A stretch of 64,000 nt of DNA from Peribacillus simplex NBRC 15720 = DSM 1321. GTDB lineage: Bacteria > Bacillota > Bacilli > Bacillales > DSM-1321. Under the pieces are notes generated by a model, which was not told the origin of the DNA, ran no database searches, and was given only the letters and a program-made list of their open reading frames with translations. A program made the translations under genes and the position numbers. Location: the NCBI RefSeq assembly GCF_002243645.1, contig NZ_CP017704.1, positions 2,932,001-2,996,000 on the forward strand, given 5' to 3'. The first letter of the stretch is position 1. Every line of letters begins with the position of its first letter. Below, piece by piece: positions 14,142 through 23,004 of this stretch.

Positions 14142-14511
14142 TCATTTCTCTATATTTACATCAACATTTTGGAAATCCTCCAAAATAATATCTATTACTG
14201 GAAAAACTCCATCAGCTTGATAAGCTAATAAGATTTTTTTTACTGAGGCAATATGCAATTCTTTAATTTCCGTTTTTTTTACATCTGTCGTTTTTTCTCA
14301 TTTCTTCCTTAGTGGGATAATTTTTTGTGCCGTAAACCCACATGAAAAATCTATCTAACTCACTAACCTCTTGCTATGTAAAGCCATGTGATAATAACTC
14401 ATAATACCTAGACTTTAAATTCGGGGCCATACTATCATGTAATTTAAAAAATGCATGCTTCAATAAAAACAATTCGTATTCTAATTCCTTAATTTTTTCT
14501 TCTTGATTCAT
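14142..14511 (-). pseudogene. Decayed small gene, nonsense codon plus frameshift
   Basis: On the minus strand an ATG at 14511, preceded by GGAGTGG, opens a frame beginning MNQEEKIKELEYELFLLKHA and continuing to SHGFT. An in-frame TAG follows, then QEVSELDRFFMWVYGTKNYP. Near the KEEMRKN stretch the frame must shift by one to continue as KELHIASVKKILLAYQADG and end EDFQNVDVNIEK at 14142. The total of about 123 codons with this continuity indicates a former intact gene carrying two lesions. The helical pattern loosely recalls the small DUF1878/YhaI-type Bacillus proteins, but I cannot assign it with confidence. Confidence 0.6.
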
Positions 14512-14633
14512 TAAATCATCCACTCCAATGCCTATAACATTATTTAACGTAGGTGTAGCTTTATCAATTGAATTACGTTATCCCAATTCATGATCTTCAA
14601 CGTGTTACATATGTTAGCATTCATCCAGTACAG

Positions 14634-14674
14634 AAAAAAGACTCAAAAGAAGCATGAACTTCTCTTAAGTCTTT
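14634..14674 (-). terminator. Terminator after the DUF1641/formate dehydrogenase genes
   Basis: Read on the minus strand, AAAGACT and GAGAAG pair with CTTCTT and AGTCTTT and a T-run follows. It lies 10 bp after the DUF1641 stop codon. Confidence 0.75.
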
Positions 14675-14683
14675 GTTCCGATT

Positions 14684-15160
14684 CTATTCTTTTAATTCCT
14701 TGCCCATTCCCTTTAGGAAGTGGACGCCAAAACCGATTGCCCGGTTTATGTCTGGATCATTCAATGTTTTCATTAAATCCAAAACGCCGATCTTTTTATC
14801 GGCCTGAAGAAATTTGTTTCCTTCATCGATTCCTGCAAGTGCACTGTTAAGCAGTTTCGTGGATTGTGCGGCATCAGCATTCATCAAGGCTCCTGTTGCG
14901 CCCATAAGGGTATTGATCAGGTTTGTTACAGGTTGCCTAGTGACTTGTTGAAGAGCGATTTTCGCAATTTGTTCTTTTCCTTGAAGCATGGAGGTCGCGG
15001 CTTCGAATACTCCCGAGTCATTCAGTTCATTGACGATTTTAAACATATTGTTTAAGGCATCTTCATTATTGGTGATGAGTGTTTTCAGTTCTTCTAGTTT
15101 TTGTAGCTTTATTTCTTCCTCAGTAATGGGATTATGGATTTCCGTAATAGGAGCTGCCAT
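14684..15160 (-). CDS. DUF1641 protein associated with formate dehydrogenase (YjgD/YrhD type)
   Basis: This 158-aa soluble protein is rich in helices and has the C-terminal DUF1641 pattern LDLMKTLNDPDINRAIGFGVHFLKGMGKEL. AGGAGGG lies just upstream. A GTG nine bases earlier would be too close to the ribosome binding site, so the ATG at 15160 (MAAPITE) is chosen. It is 18 bp downstream of the large molybdopterin oxidoreductase gene on the same strand and surely in its operon, as in the B. subtilis yjgC-yjgD and yrhE-yrhD pairs. The function is unknown; it is presumed to be an accessory or electron-transfer partner of the dehydrogenase. Confidence 0.9.
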   Translation of the reverse strand: MAAPITEIHNPITEEEIKLQKLEELKTLITNNEDALNNMFKIVNELNDSGVFEAATSMLQGKEQIAKIALQQVTRQPVTNLINTLMGATGALMNADAAQSTKLLNSALAGIDEGNKFLQADKKIGVLDLMKTLNDPDINRAIGFGVHFLKGMGKELKE

Positions 15161-15178
15161 GATCTTCACCCTCCTTGT

Positions 15179-18118
15179 TTATTTATCCGTTAAGTGAACA
15201 TACCCTGGACGGGCCCACTTACGTCCTACCTCGACACCATTTTGAGGATGACGTTTTTTGTTCCGTGGATTTGTACCCGGTAATGGGATATCCCCGCTTG
15301 CGCTTAATACTTCCATGCGGACCATCGTCTGCTTGTAAGCAGGCGTGCTTGTGCGTTGATCATAGATAGGACCAGTCAGGAAGTTAATGGCTGAGTCTTT
15401 ATCGACGGAATTCATCGGTAAAAATAGCTCATTATTTTTAACACGGTCTGTGATCAGGGCTTTTAATTTAACGGCCCCGAATGGAGACACTAAGCGAACG
15501 AGTCCGCCATCACTGACTTTACGTTCTTGTGCAAGTTCTGGTGAAACCTCAACGAAAATATCAGGTACTTTCGATTGGATTCCATTGGATTTGTTCGTCA
15601 TATTTCCTTCATGGAAATGCTCCAGCATGCGACCATTATTGATATGAAGGTCATATTCTTCTGGGAATTTATGCGGTTCTACCCAGTCAGCCAGTGCAAA
15701 GCGCGCTTTCTTATCAGGGAAGTTGAAGCCATCCACATAAAGAAGCGGCGTGTTTGATCCATCATGGCTTCCCCAGAGGAAGCTGTTCCATCCTTCCAGC
15801 ACATCGTAATTCGCTTGGCTGAATATCGGTGACAGGCTTGCCATTTCATCATAAATTTCACCAGGATGTGTGTAGTTCCAATTCGCACCTAAGCGGTTGG
15901 CGATCTCTTGAGTGATTTCCCAGTCGGCTTTAGAATCTCCCATAGTGGGAAGGGCTTTATATAAACGTTGTACACGGCGCTCCGTATTGGTGAACGTTCC
16001 ATCTTTTTCAAGAGATGGAGCTCCGGGTAATACCACGTCGGCATATTGGGCTGTCCTTGAAAGGAAAATATCCTGGACAACAAAGAAATCCAAGCCGGAT
16101 AACACTTTATCTACATGGTTTGCATCCGCATCAACAAGTGCCATATCCTCACCTACTAGATACATGGCCTTCATGTCGCCTTTTTCTATCGCTTTAAGCA
16201 TTTCAATATTGTTCAAGCCTGGTTTGCCATCGATCTTCACTCCATAAGCTTTTTCGAATTTAGCACGTGCCACGTCATCGGTAACATGCTGATATCCTGG
16301 AAGCCATGTTGGAAGGGTGCCCATATCGCAAGCGCCCTGTACATTGTTATGGCCGCGAAGTGGATAAGCTCCCGCTCCTGGGCGACGGTAGTTACCTGTG
16401 GCTAATAGCAGGTTGGAAATTGCAGCCGAAGTATCGGAAGCACCGGTGTTTTGTGTAACGCCCATTCCCCAGAGAATGCACGTTCCGTCTGCATCACGAA
16501 TGGTCTCAGCTATTTGAATCAATGTTTCTTTTGAAATACCTGTGTGTGTTTCTGCATATTCCAGGGTATATTTTTCAAGTACTTCTTTATAATCGTCGAA
16601 GAAGTTAACATTTTCATTGATGAATTCTTGATCATGCCAGCCTTGATCGATCATATACTTTGTAACCGCCATCAACCAAACTTGGTCTGTTCCTTGTTTT
16701 GGACTGATATGGATGTCGGAACGCTCGGCCATCTCGTTTTTTCGGATGTCAGCCACGATCAGTTTTTGTCCGTGAAGCTTGTGTGCCCGTTTTACGCGTG
16801 TCGCCAATACGGGATGGCCTTCTGCCGGGTTAGCTCCAACGATGATGACAAGACCTGCTGCGGCGATATCTTTGATCGTACCAGCATCTCCGCCCATGCC
16901 GACAGTACGGAAAAGTCCGTCTGTTGCTGGGGATTGACAGTAACGCGAGCAATTGTCGACGTTATTCGTTTCGAACATTTGCCGTGCCAGTTTTTGAATC
17001 ACATAGTTTTCTTCATTCGTGATCTTGGATGAGGAAATGAAGCCTACTGAATTTCCGCCGTATTGCTGTTTGATCGAACCGAGTCTGGATGCAACCAAAT
17101 CAAGTGCTTCATCCCAGCTTGATTCAACAAATCTTCCATTTTTCCGAATCAGGGGCTTTGTCAAACGTTTTTCAGAGTTTACGAAGTCCCAACCGAATTT
17201 TCCTTTCACACATGTGGAAATCGCATTGACGGGTGCTTCATGAGTAGGTTGGACTTTAAGGATTTTACGGCCTTTTGTCCAGACTTCGAATGTGCATCCT
17301 ACCCCACAGAACGTACAGACCGTTTTTGTCTTCTTCGTCCGGGTATCACGCATTGCCGCTTCAATCTCCGAAATGGCAAAAATCCCGCTGTATCCAGGTT
17401 CCACTTCTTTAACAAGGTCAATCATTGGTTCAAGCATATCGTTTTTCAAACCTGACATGAAGCCAGCCTCACCCAGCATCGATTTTTCCATTAATGCATT
17501 ACATGGACAAATAGTTACACACTGTCCGCAGCCCACACAGGATGAGTTATTGATTTCCGTTCCAGCATCCCATATTACCCGAGGGCGTTCTGCTTCCCAG
17601 TCGATGGACAGCGTTTCGTTGACCTGAAGGTTTTGGCAGACTTCGACACATTGCCCGCATGCGATGCATTGATTGGCATCATAGCGGTAAAATGGATGGG
17701 ACATATCGACGGCACCCAATTCCACTTTCGGCGTGTAAGGATATTTTTGGTGTTCAATTTCCATTAATTCTGCTGTGTTATGCAGTTTGCAATTTCCGTT
17801 ATTATTATCACATACAGTACAGTATAAAGAATGGTTTTCCAGGATCCGGTCCATGGCTTCGGTTTGGGCTTCTTTGGCCTTGCTCGAGTCCAAGGCTATA
17901 TCCATGCCGCTCACTGCCTTTGTCGAACATGATCGGACGAGTTTCCCATTAACTTCGACGATGCATGTGTCGCATGTTTGGATCGGATCCACTTCAGGAA
18001 CATAACAAATCTGTGGATGGGCCATCTCATTTTGGTTGATGACCTCCAGTATTGTCGCTCCTTCATCAGCGGTATAATCCTTCCCATTGATTTTGATAGT
18101 GATGTTTGAATCGCTCAT
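15179..18118 (-). CDS. Formate dehydrogenase-like molybdopterin oxidoreductase, NuoG-like N-terminus
   Basis: This 979-aa enzyme has a [2Fe-2S] ferredoxin domain (Cys38, 49, 52, 64), a His/Cys cluster region (CTVCDNNNGNCKLH), two [4Fe-4S] motifs (CIACGQCVEVC, CVGCGQCVTICPC), the catalytic-domain [4Fe-4S] motif CTFCGVGC, a bis-molybdopterin domain and a C-terminal aspartate-decarboxylase-like barrel. The molybdenum ligand is Cys in CSRYCQSPATDG; no selenocysteine TGA is present. Canonical formate dehydrogenases have His after this residue, here Gln. The start at 18118 (MSDSN) follows AAAAGGGGGAAA; the frame extends further upstream without a better start. The likely role is cytoplasmic formate oxidation, supported by fdhD next door, but the substrate is not proven. 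Confidence 0.9.
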   Translation of the reverse strand: MSDSNITIKINGKDYTADEGATILEVINQNEMAHPQICYVPEVDPIQTCDTCIVEVNGKLVRSCSTKAVSGMDIALDSSKAKEAQTEAMDRILENHSLYCTVCDNNNGNCKLHNTAELMEIEHQKYPYTPKVELGAVDMSHPFYRYDANQCIACGQCVEVCQNLQVNETLSIDWEAERPRVIWDAGTEINNSSCVGCGQCVTICPCNALMEKSMLGEAGFMSGLKNDMLEPMIDLVKEVEPGYSGIFAISEIEAAMRDTRTKKTKTVCTFCGVGCTFEVWTKGRKILKVQPTHEAPVNAISTCVKGKFGWDFVNSEKRLTKPLIRKNGRFVESSWDEALDLVASRLGSIKQQYGGNSVGFISSSKITNEENYVIQKLARQMFETNNVDNCSRYCQSPATDGLFRTVGMGGDAGTIKDIAAAGLVIIVGANPAEGHPVLATRVKRAHKLHGQKLIVADIRKNEMAERSDIHISPKQGTDQVWLMAVTKYMIDQGWHDQEFINENVNFFDDYKEVLEKYTLEYAETHTGISKETLIQIAETIRDADGTCILWGMGVTQNTGASDTSAAISNLLLATGNYRRPGAGAYPLRGHNNVQGACDMGTLPTWLPGYQHVTDDVARAKFEKAYGVKIDGKPGLNNIEMLKAIEKGDMKAMYLVGEDMALVDADANHVDKVLSGLDFFVVQDIFLSRTAQYADVVLPGAPSLEKDGTFTNTERRVQRLYKALPTMGDSKADWEITQEIANRLGANWNYTHPGEIYDEMASLSPIFSQANYDVLEGWNSFLWGSHDGSNTPLLYVDGFNFPDKKARFALADWVEPHKFPEEYDLHINNGRMLEHFHEGNMTNKSNGIQSKVPDIFVEVSPELAQERKVSDGGLVRLVSPFGAVKLKALITDRVKNNELFLPMNSVDKDSAINFLTGPIYDQRTSTPAYKQTMVRMEVLSASGDIPLPGTNPRNKKRHPQNGVEVGRKWARPGYVHLTDK

Positions 18119-18150
18119 TATATTTCCCCCTTTTATAGCCAAAAACACGC

Positions 18151-18205
18151 AAAAAACCACCATGATCACACCTCCGGCTCTGAACGGAAATGTAGGTCAT
18201 GGTGG
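18151..18205 (-). promoter_or_regulatory. Terminator-like leader hairpin before the formate dehydrogenase gene
   Basis: On the minus strand CCACCATGA pairs with TCATGGTGG, followed by six T. The internal region contains a second short stem (TTCCG/CGGAG-like). It sits 33 nt before the start codon and close to the start of the predicted transcript. It is a candidate attenuator or small riboregulator; it does not match the molybdenum-cofactor riboswitch as I know it, being too short. Confidence 0.55.
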
Positions 18206-18211
18206 AATAGT

Positions 18212-18239
18212 TTAATAGCAAAGCTTGCCAATATACCAA
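18212..18239 (-). promoter_or_regulatory. Possible promoter of the formate dehydrogenase operon
   Basis: On the minus strand TTGGTA (18239-18234) and TATTAA (18217-18212) are 16 bp apart. Transcription would begin at the base of the leader hairpin. The match to consensus is weak. Confidence 0.35.
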
Positions 18240-18450
18240 TCCATACCATAATGGATGATTTTAAAAAAGATAGGACACAACAGTACACTATTATGCTCCC
18301 AACTTTCCTCTTCGATATTATACCTTTAATTTTAACAAGAAACAATCCTTGAAAGAGGTTATCATTCCCAAATTCCTTTCGTTTTTCTTCGCTTTGATTT
18401 ATGATAAGAAAATTGAGAACTTATTTTTCTTGAATTGGAGTGACGTAACG

Positions 18451-18813
18451 GTGTCTAAAGTTATCCATGAATTCAATGATATGATTCGTAAGCTGCGCAA
18501 GGAACTATTCGGTAAAGGACCAGAACGCATACACACGGTATTCGTGGAAAATATGGCCGTTTCTACGTTATATGGGAATTTGACTCCTACGGAAATGTTC
18601 ATATCAAGATCAGAGGAAGGAAGGGATATGGTCCATTCAGCACGAACCAAAATGGTTCAGGATGTGTATTCGGAGAGTCCTCCTGATGGAATGGAAGAAC
18701 TGGTTGGAGCTAAACTGGTCCATTTGTTTTCAGACATCAAAATCAAAGAGAACATAGCGATTTCCGTATTTGTATTTGATAAGAATATAGCTGACAAACT
18801 CAACGGGCATTGA
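18451..18813 (+). CDS. DUF2294 domain protein (YrhF type)
   Basis: This 120-aa protein matches the DUF2294 pattern: HEFNDMIRKLRKELFGKGPE, then a hydrophobic core with NLTPTEMF and a C-terminal ISVFVF segment. The GTG at 18451 is chosen because GGAG ends 10 bp before it; an upstream in-frame ATG at 18349 has no ribosome binding site. It is transcribed divergently from the formate dehydrogenase gene and is followed by fdhD after 54 bp, as DUF2294 genes often sit beside formate dehydrogenase genes in Bacillus. The function is unknown. Confidence 0.85.
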   Translation: MSKVIHEFNDMIRKLRKELFGKGPERIHTVFVENMAVSTLYGNLTPTEMFISRSEEGRDMVHSARTKMVQDVYSESPPDGMEELVGAKLVHLFSDIKIKENIAISVFVFDKNIADKLNGH

Positions 18814-18867
18814 CCATGTCCTTACATATTGGTCAATTGGCTCCTGGATATTAAAAGGAGTGGGAAC

Positions 18868-19665
18868 ATGAAAGCGATTGAAATGAAAAGGGACATCATC
18901 CGGATAACCAAAGGTAAGATCGAGCGGACGGAGGATACGATCGTGACGGAGTATCCCGTTACAGTCAAAATAAATGGCCAGGAATTCGTCACGATGGTTT
19001 GTACACCTGAATACATCGAGGATATGGTGATTGGCTATTTGGCTTCGGAAGGCATCATCAAAAAATATGATGAGATAAAAGAAATCTGGGTCCAGGAAAA
19101 AGAAGGCTTTGTTCATGTGAAGACGGACAAAGTGAATCCCTACTTCCAGGACTTTCAAAATAAGCGGTATATTACATCATGCTGTGGAATGAGCAGACAA
19201 GGGTTCGTCTTTGTGAATGATGCATTGACTGCCAAGAAAATGGATAATGTTTCGGTGAGACTGACTCCTGATGACTGCTTCCGCTTGATGAAGGATTTAC
19301 AAAATTCCGCTGTCACCTTCCAGAATACAGGCGGAGTCCACAATGCCGCATTATGTGATGTCGATGGCCTCGTATTAAGCAGGATGGATATCGGACGGCA
19401 TAACGCCTTGGACAAAATATACGGCCATTGCTTGAAAAATGGCATTTCGATAGAAGGGAAAGCTATCGTGTTCAGCGGCCGGATCTCATCCGAAATTCTC
19501 TTGAAAGTGGCGAAAATCGGCTGTGAACTGATACTCTCGAAATCCGCTCCAACCGAATTGGCTTTGGAGTTGGCTGAAGGATTGGGAATCACCACGGTCG
19601 GGTTCATTCGTAATGATTCACTGAATATATACACATGCCCTGAAAGAATTCAATTGAATGACTGA
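18868..19665 (+). CDS. fdhD: Formate dehydrogenase accessory sulfurtransferase FdhD
   Basis: This 265-aa cytoplasmic protein carries sulfur from a cysteine desulfurase to the molybdenum cofactor so that formate dehydrogenase becomes active. The conserved Cys pair lies in TSCCGMSRQG (Cys105, Cys106), and the DIGRHNALDKIYG and SGRISSEILLK motifs bind the cofactor. AAAGGAGTGG precedes the ATG at 18868; an upstream in-frame TTG at 18829 lacks such a site. It lies with DUF2294 opposite the formate dehydrogenase gene, which strongly supports the function of that enzyme. Confidence 0.95.
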   Translation: MKAIEMKRDIIRITKGKIERTEDTIVTEYPVTVKINGQEFVTMVCTPEYIEDMVIGYLASEGIIKKYDEIKEIWVQEKEGFVHVKTDKVNPYFQDFQNKRYITSCCGMSRQGFVFVNDALTAKKMDNVSVRLTPDDCFRLMKDLQNSAVTFQNTGGVHNAALCDVDGLVLSRMDIGRHNALDKIYGHCLKNGISIEGKAIVFSGRISSEILLKVAKIGCELILSKSAPTELALELAEGLGITTVGFIRNDSLNIYTCPERIQLND

Positions 19666-19694
19666 GCGTCCTCCGCTTGAGAGATGCTTGTGGG

Positions 19695-19728
19695 AAAGTC
19701 CTTGCCGGCATGGCTTGGGCTTTTTTTG
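19695..19728 (+). terminator. Terminator after fdhD
   Basis: AAGTCC pairs with GGGCTT and inner GCC with GGC around a short loop, followed by seven T. Confidence 0.75.
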
Positions 19729-19813
19729 TACTTGTAAAAGGATATATCCAACAGGCCTTTTGTGGTACAGTTTGGATAATATATTCAAGGAAAAGCGTAT
19801 CGGGGGAAGGGTT

Positions 19814-20686
19814 ATGAACGAAAGGGATTGGCATATATTAAAGGTGTTGCATGAAAACAAGAATATTACTAAAACGGCGCAAAGTTTATATATCTCGCAA
19901 CCTTCTTTAACGAAACGAATTCAACAAATCGAGAAGGAGTTCAATCTAAAGATAGTGGAGCGTGGTACAAGGGGAGTGCAGTTCACCCCTCAAGGGGAAT
20001 ATTTGGCCATCTGTGCAGATGAGATGCTGATCAGGCTCCGGCAGATAAAAGAGACAGCATTCAATATGGGTCAGGAGATCAGTGGAACATTACGGCTGGG
20101 TGTTTCCAACTATATTACGCTGCATAAATTGCCAGGCCTGCTGAAAATATTTCGTGAGCGATATCCTAAAGTGGATTTCCATGTGACAACTGGATGGAGT
20201 AAAGAAGTGCTGAACCTCATTTATAAGGAAGAAGTGCATGTCGGGATTGTTCGGGGGGACTATCAATGGTCAGGATCAAGGCATCATCTTTTTGAGGAAA
20301 CGATTTGTATTGCTTCTAAGGAAGAAATAGAAGTCCGGAACCTACCTTTCTTGCCGAGGATCGATTATGGGACAGATGCTCTTTTGAAAACAATGATCGA
20401 TAATTGGTGGAGAGACAATTTTTCTGGACCTCCTTTGGTGGGGATGGAAGTGGATAAAGGTGATACATGTAAAGAAATGGTCAAGAATGGCCTGGGATAT
20501 GGCATCCTTCCCAGTGTTTTATTGGAGAAAGACCAAAATCTCCGTCAAATGGACCTTAAGGATAAGCAAGGCAATCCCCTTATCAGGAATACGTGGATGT
20601 TATATCATGAAAAATCGCTGGAATTAAAACTGGTCAAGGAGTTTGTCGAATTTGTCAAAGACGTTGATTTCATGAGTGATATTTAA
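19814..20686 (+). CDS. LysR-family transcriptional regulator
   Basis: This 290-aa regulator has an N-terminal winged helix-turn-helix (LHENKNITKTAQSLYISQPS, about residues 12-31, and QQIEKEFNLKIVERGTRGV) and a periplasmic-binding-like effector domain from about residue 90. GGGGGAAGGG lies before the ATG at 19814; an open frame extends upstream through the fdhD terminator and is not real. The following genes encode a carrier of the auxin-efflux type and a tripartite carboxylate transporter, so an organic acid is the likely inducer (inference). Confidence 0.92.
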   Translation: MNERDWHILKVLHENKNITKTAQSLYISQPSLTKRIQQIEKEFNLKIVERGTRGVQFTPQGEYLAICADEMLIRLRQIKETAFNMGQEISGTLRLGVSNYITLHKLPGLLKIFRERYPKVDFHVTTGWSKEVLNLIYKEEVHVGIVRGDYQWSGSRHHLFEETICIASKEEIEVRNLPFLPRIDYGTDALLKTMIDNWWRDNFSGPPLVGMEVDKGDTCKEMVKNGLGYGILPSVLLEKDQNLRQMDLKDKQGNPLIRNTWMLYHEKSLELKLVKEFVEFVKDVDFMSDI

Positions 20687-20690
20687 AAGG

Positions 20691-20717
20691 AAGCGCAGAA
20701 ACCTCTGTGCTTTTTTA
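20691..20717 (+). terminator. Terminator after the LysR gene
   Basis: AAGCGCAGA and TCTGTGCTT pair (one G-U) with an AACC loop and six T. Confidence 0.85.
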
Positions 20718-20840
20718 TCATTCCTTTTTTGAATGGTTAACGATAATTTATTGGTATTTTAATTATGGTTATCCCGGCATTATGATAGATGTGAGATGTA
20801 AATCATCAGGTATATGCCTAAGGAATGGAGAGGAAGTCAA

Positions 20841-21767
20841 GTGAGTGTCCTGTTACTGATCGTATTGAATGTCATTGTGCCGGTCTTTTTCCTTATAGGG
20901 GCTGGGGCCATTTTGCATCGTAAATTCAAGTTGGATATGAATACACTGTCTAAATTGAATCACTTCCTGCTCATGCCGGCCATTAGCTTTGTCAATATCT
21001 ATCAAAGTAACATGGGTGGTGGGATGATCGTCCAGATATTCAGCTTCCTTGCTCTTCAAGCAGTAAGCCTCATCATCGTGAGTACAGTGGTAGCTAAACT
21101 AGCCAGGTTTGATCAAAGTCTTTCTGCCACGTTTAAAAATAGTGTAGTCTTGAATAACTCGGCAAATTTCGGGTTACCGGTCAGCCAGATGGTTTTTCAT
21201 GGAAATCCCCTTGGCCTGTCGATCCAAGTCATCGTGATCATTTTTCAAAACCTGTTGACCTATACCTATGGATTGATGAATTCCGTTTCCGTCCATACAA
21301 AAAGTGCAAAGGGTGCCATTCGCGAATTCTTGAAGAACCCCGTCATTTATGCTCTATTACTCGGTTTTCTATTACAGGCCGCTTCTTTAGATATTCCTCT
21401 GTTCTTATGGACCCCGATTGATAATATCGCGAGTGCTTTCATAGCCATTGCATTGATTACATTGGGTGCACAGAGTGCCTATTTGAAAATAACGCATTTC
21501 CCGCTTCCGCTTATCCTTAGCTTGGTTGGAAGGTTAATACTTTCACCATCCATCGCATTCCTGATCATTCTCATGCTGGGCTTGGAAGGGACTGTCGCTC
21601 AGGGATTATTTATCGCAAGCTCATTTCCAACATCAAGAAACAGCGCATTATTCGCTTTGGAATATGACAACCATCCGGAATATGCTGCACAGGCGGTATT
21701 GATGTCGACTTTATTCAGCAGCATAACGGTAACGATGGTCGTATATCTATCAAAAATATTATTCTAG
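20841..21767 (+). CDS. AEC (auxin efflux carrier) family transporter
   Basis: This 308-aa membrane protein has about ten transmembrane segments in two halves, with the characteristic LNNSANFGLPV motif in the first half and SSFPTSRNSALFALEY in the second. AEC members in bacteria move malate, malonate or similar carboxylates, or amino acid analogues. The GTG at 20841 follows GAGAGGAAG; an ATG at 20814 lacks a ribosome binding site. The upstream 120 bp contain AT-rich dyads (ATAATTTATTGG...TTTTAATTAT) that might bind the neighbouring LysR protein. A symporter role is inferred from the neighbours. Confidence 0.88.
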   Translation: MSVLLLIVLNVIVPVFFLIGAGAILHRKFKLDMNTLSKLNHFLLMPAISFVNIYQSNMGGGMIVQIFSFLALQAVSLIIVSTVVAKLARFDQSLSATFKNSVVLNNSANFGLPVSQMVFHGNPLGLSIQVIVIIFQNLLTYTYGLMNSVSVHTKSAKGAIREFLKNPVIYALLLGFLLQAASLDIPLFLWTPIDNIASAFIAIALITLGAQSAYLKITHFPLPLILSLVGRLILSPSIAFLIILMLGLEGTVAQGLFIASSFPTSRNSALFALEYDNHPEYAAQAVLMSTLFSSITVTMVVYLSKILF

Positions 21768-21898
21768 CAGGGCTGCTCTTAATGGGCGGGCCTTTTCCCC
21801 ATGTCCGTCCATAAAACTTTATGAACAATATGGAAGTTATGGAATTTATGCATTTTAGTTGGGCAATCAAAGAAAACGAAGATATTTTTGTAGAATTA

Positions 21899-21912
21899 AG
21901 AAAACGCTTTCA
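21899..21912 (+). promoter_or_regulatory. Catabolite-responsive element (cre-like site)
   Basis: AGAAAACGCTTTCA matches the TGWAANCGNTNWCA consensus at all but the first position. It lies directly before the tctC ribosome binding site, where bound CcpA would block transcription when preferred sugars are available. Confidence 0.7.
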
Positions 21913-21926
21913 AAAGGGGGATTATC

Positions 21927-22949
21927 ATGTTTTCTCGTAAAAAGATTTCTGCGATCATATTGGCAAGTTCGTTAGCTTTAAGTTTAGGTGCATGCAGCAG
22001 TTCGGATACATCAGGAGAAAAGAAAGAAAGTACAGGTTATCCGAAAAAAGCGATAACGATCGTTGCTCCTTCGGGCGCAGGCGGGGGATGGGATTTAACC
22101 GCCCGTTCATTTACAAAGGTCTTGGGTGAGACAAAACTGGTGAACCAGCCATTGACCGTCGAAAACAAACCCGGTGGCGGGGGCGCAGTCTTCATGGCGG
22201 ATTATGCAACACAGCAAGCGGATAACAATGACATGCTTTTCGTGAATTCACCGCCTGTCATCATCAATAACCTTAAAAAAGAAGGCAACAGTCCTTATGG
22301 ATATAAAAATACGACTCCTTTGGCGCAGCTGACAAAAGATTATGGGGCGATAGTGGTAAAGGCGGATTCTGAATTCAAGGATCTGAAATCAGTGCTGGAA
22401 GCGGTGAAGAAAGATCCGCGTAAGTTGACCTTTGCAGGAGGATCGGCTCCGGGATCCATGGATCATTTGATTTCCATTCTTCCAGCCTATGAATATGGCT
22501 TGAATCCAACTGAACTCAAATACGTTTCGTACGACGGTGGCGGGGAAGCGATTACGGCATTGCTTGGCGGAAATGCAGATGTGATCGGAACGGATGCATC
22601 AAGTGTCAGGGAATTTTTAAAAGCAGGAAAGATTAGAGTGTTGGCCGTAACCTCGACTGAACGTTTGGGTGGAGATCTAAAGGACATACCAACGGCAAAG
22701 GAACAGGGTGTTGATGCTGAATTCACGATTTGGAGAGGCGTTTTTGGACCTCAAAATATGTCTGATGAAGCGAAAACCTTTTGGGACGGAATCGTTGCAA
22801 AGCTAGTTGAAACTTCTGAATGGAAAAAGGAAGTGGAAGTTCAAGGATGGGAACAAGAATATAAAAATAGTGAAGAATTCAGCAAGTTTTTAGAAGAACA
22901 GGAGAAACAGGTGCAGCAATTATTAGAAGCTTTAGGCATGGAAAAATAA
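21927..22949 (+). CDS. tctC: Tripartite tricarboxylate transporter substrate-binding lipoprotein TctC
   Basis: This 340-aa extracytoplasmic solute receptor has a lipoprotein signal ending LSLGACSS (lipidated Cys23) and the TctC fold, with the motifs TIVAPSGAGGGWDLTAR near the N-terminus and ENKPGGGG. It captures citrate-like or other carboxylates and delivers them to TctB-TctA. AAAAGGGGG precedes the ATG. It starts the tctC-tctB-tctA operon behind a cre-like site. The exact ligand cannot be read from the sequence. Confidence 0.92.
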   Translation: MFSRKKISAIILASSLALSLGACSSSDTSGEKKESTGYPKKAITIVAPSGAGGGWDLTARSFTKVLGETKLVNQPLTVENKPGGGGAVFMADYATQQADNNDMLFVNSPPVIINNLKKEGNSPYGYKNTTPLAQLTKDYGAIVVKADSEFKDLKSVLEAVKKDPRKLTFAGGSAPGSMDHLISILPAYEYGLNPTELKYVSYDGGGEAITALLGGNADVIGTDASSVREFLKAGKIRVLAVTSTERLGGDLKDIPTAKEQGVDAEFTIWRGVFGPQNMSDEAKTFWDGIVAKLVETSEWKKEVEVQGWEQEYKNSEEFSKFLEEQEKQVQQLLEALGMEK

Positions 22950-23004
22950 TCGGAGGAGAAGGAGGTGCTTTCACCTTCTTCTTATTTTCTGAAATGGAGG
23001 GATT

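Noticed and set aside
14590..14850. 86-codon plus-strand frame over the DUF1641 3' end
   Set aside because: It is antisense to a clear gene and its terminator and has no ribosome binding site.
15179..18118. Possible selenoprotein formate dehydrogenase
   Set aside because: The active-site position is encoded as Cys and the frame has no internal TGA.
19658..19813. Upstream extension of the LysR reading frame
   Set aside because: It passes through the fdhD terminator and has no ribosome binding site; the ATG at 19814 with GGGGGAAGGG fits the family start.
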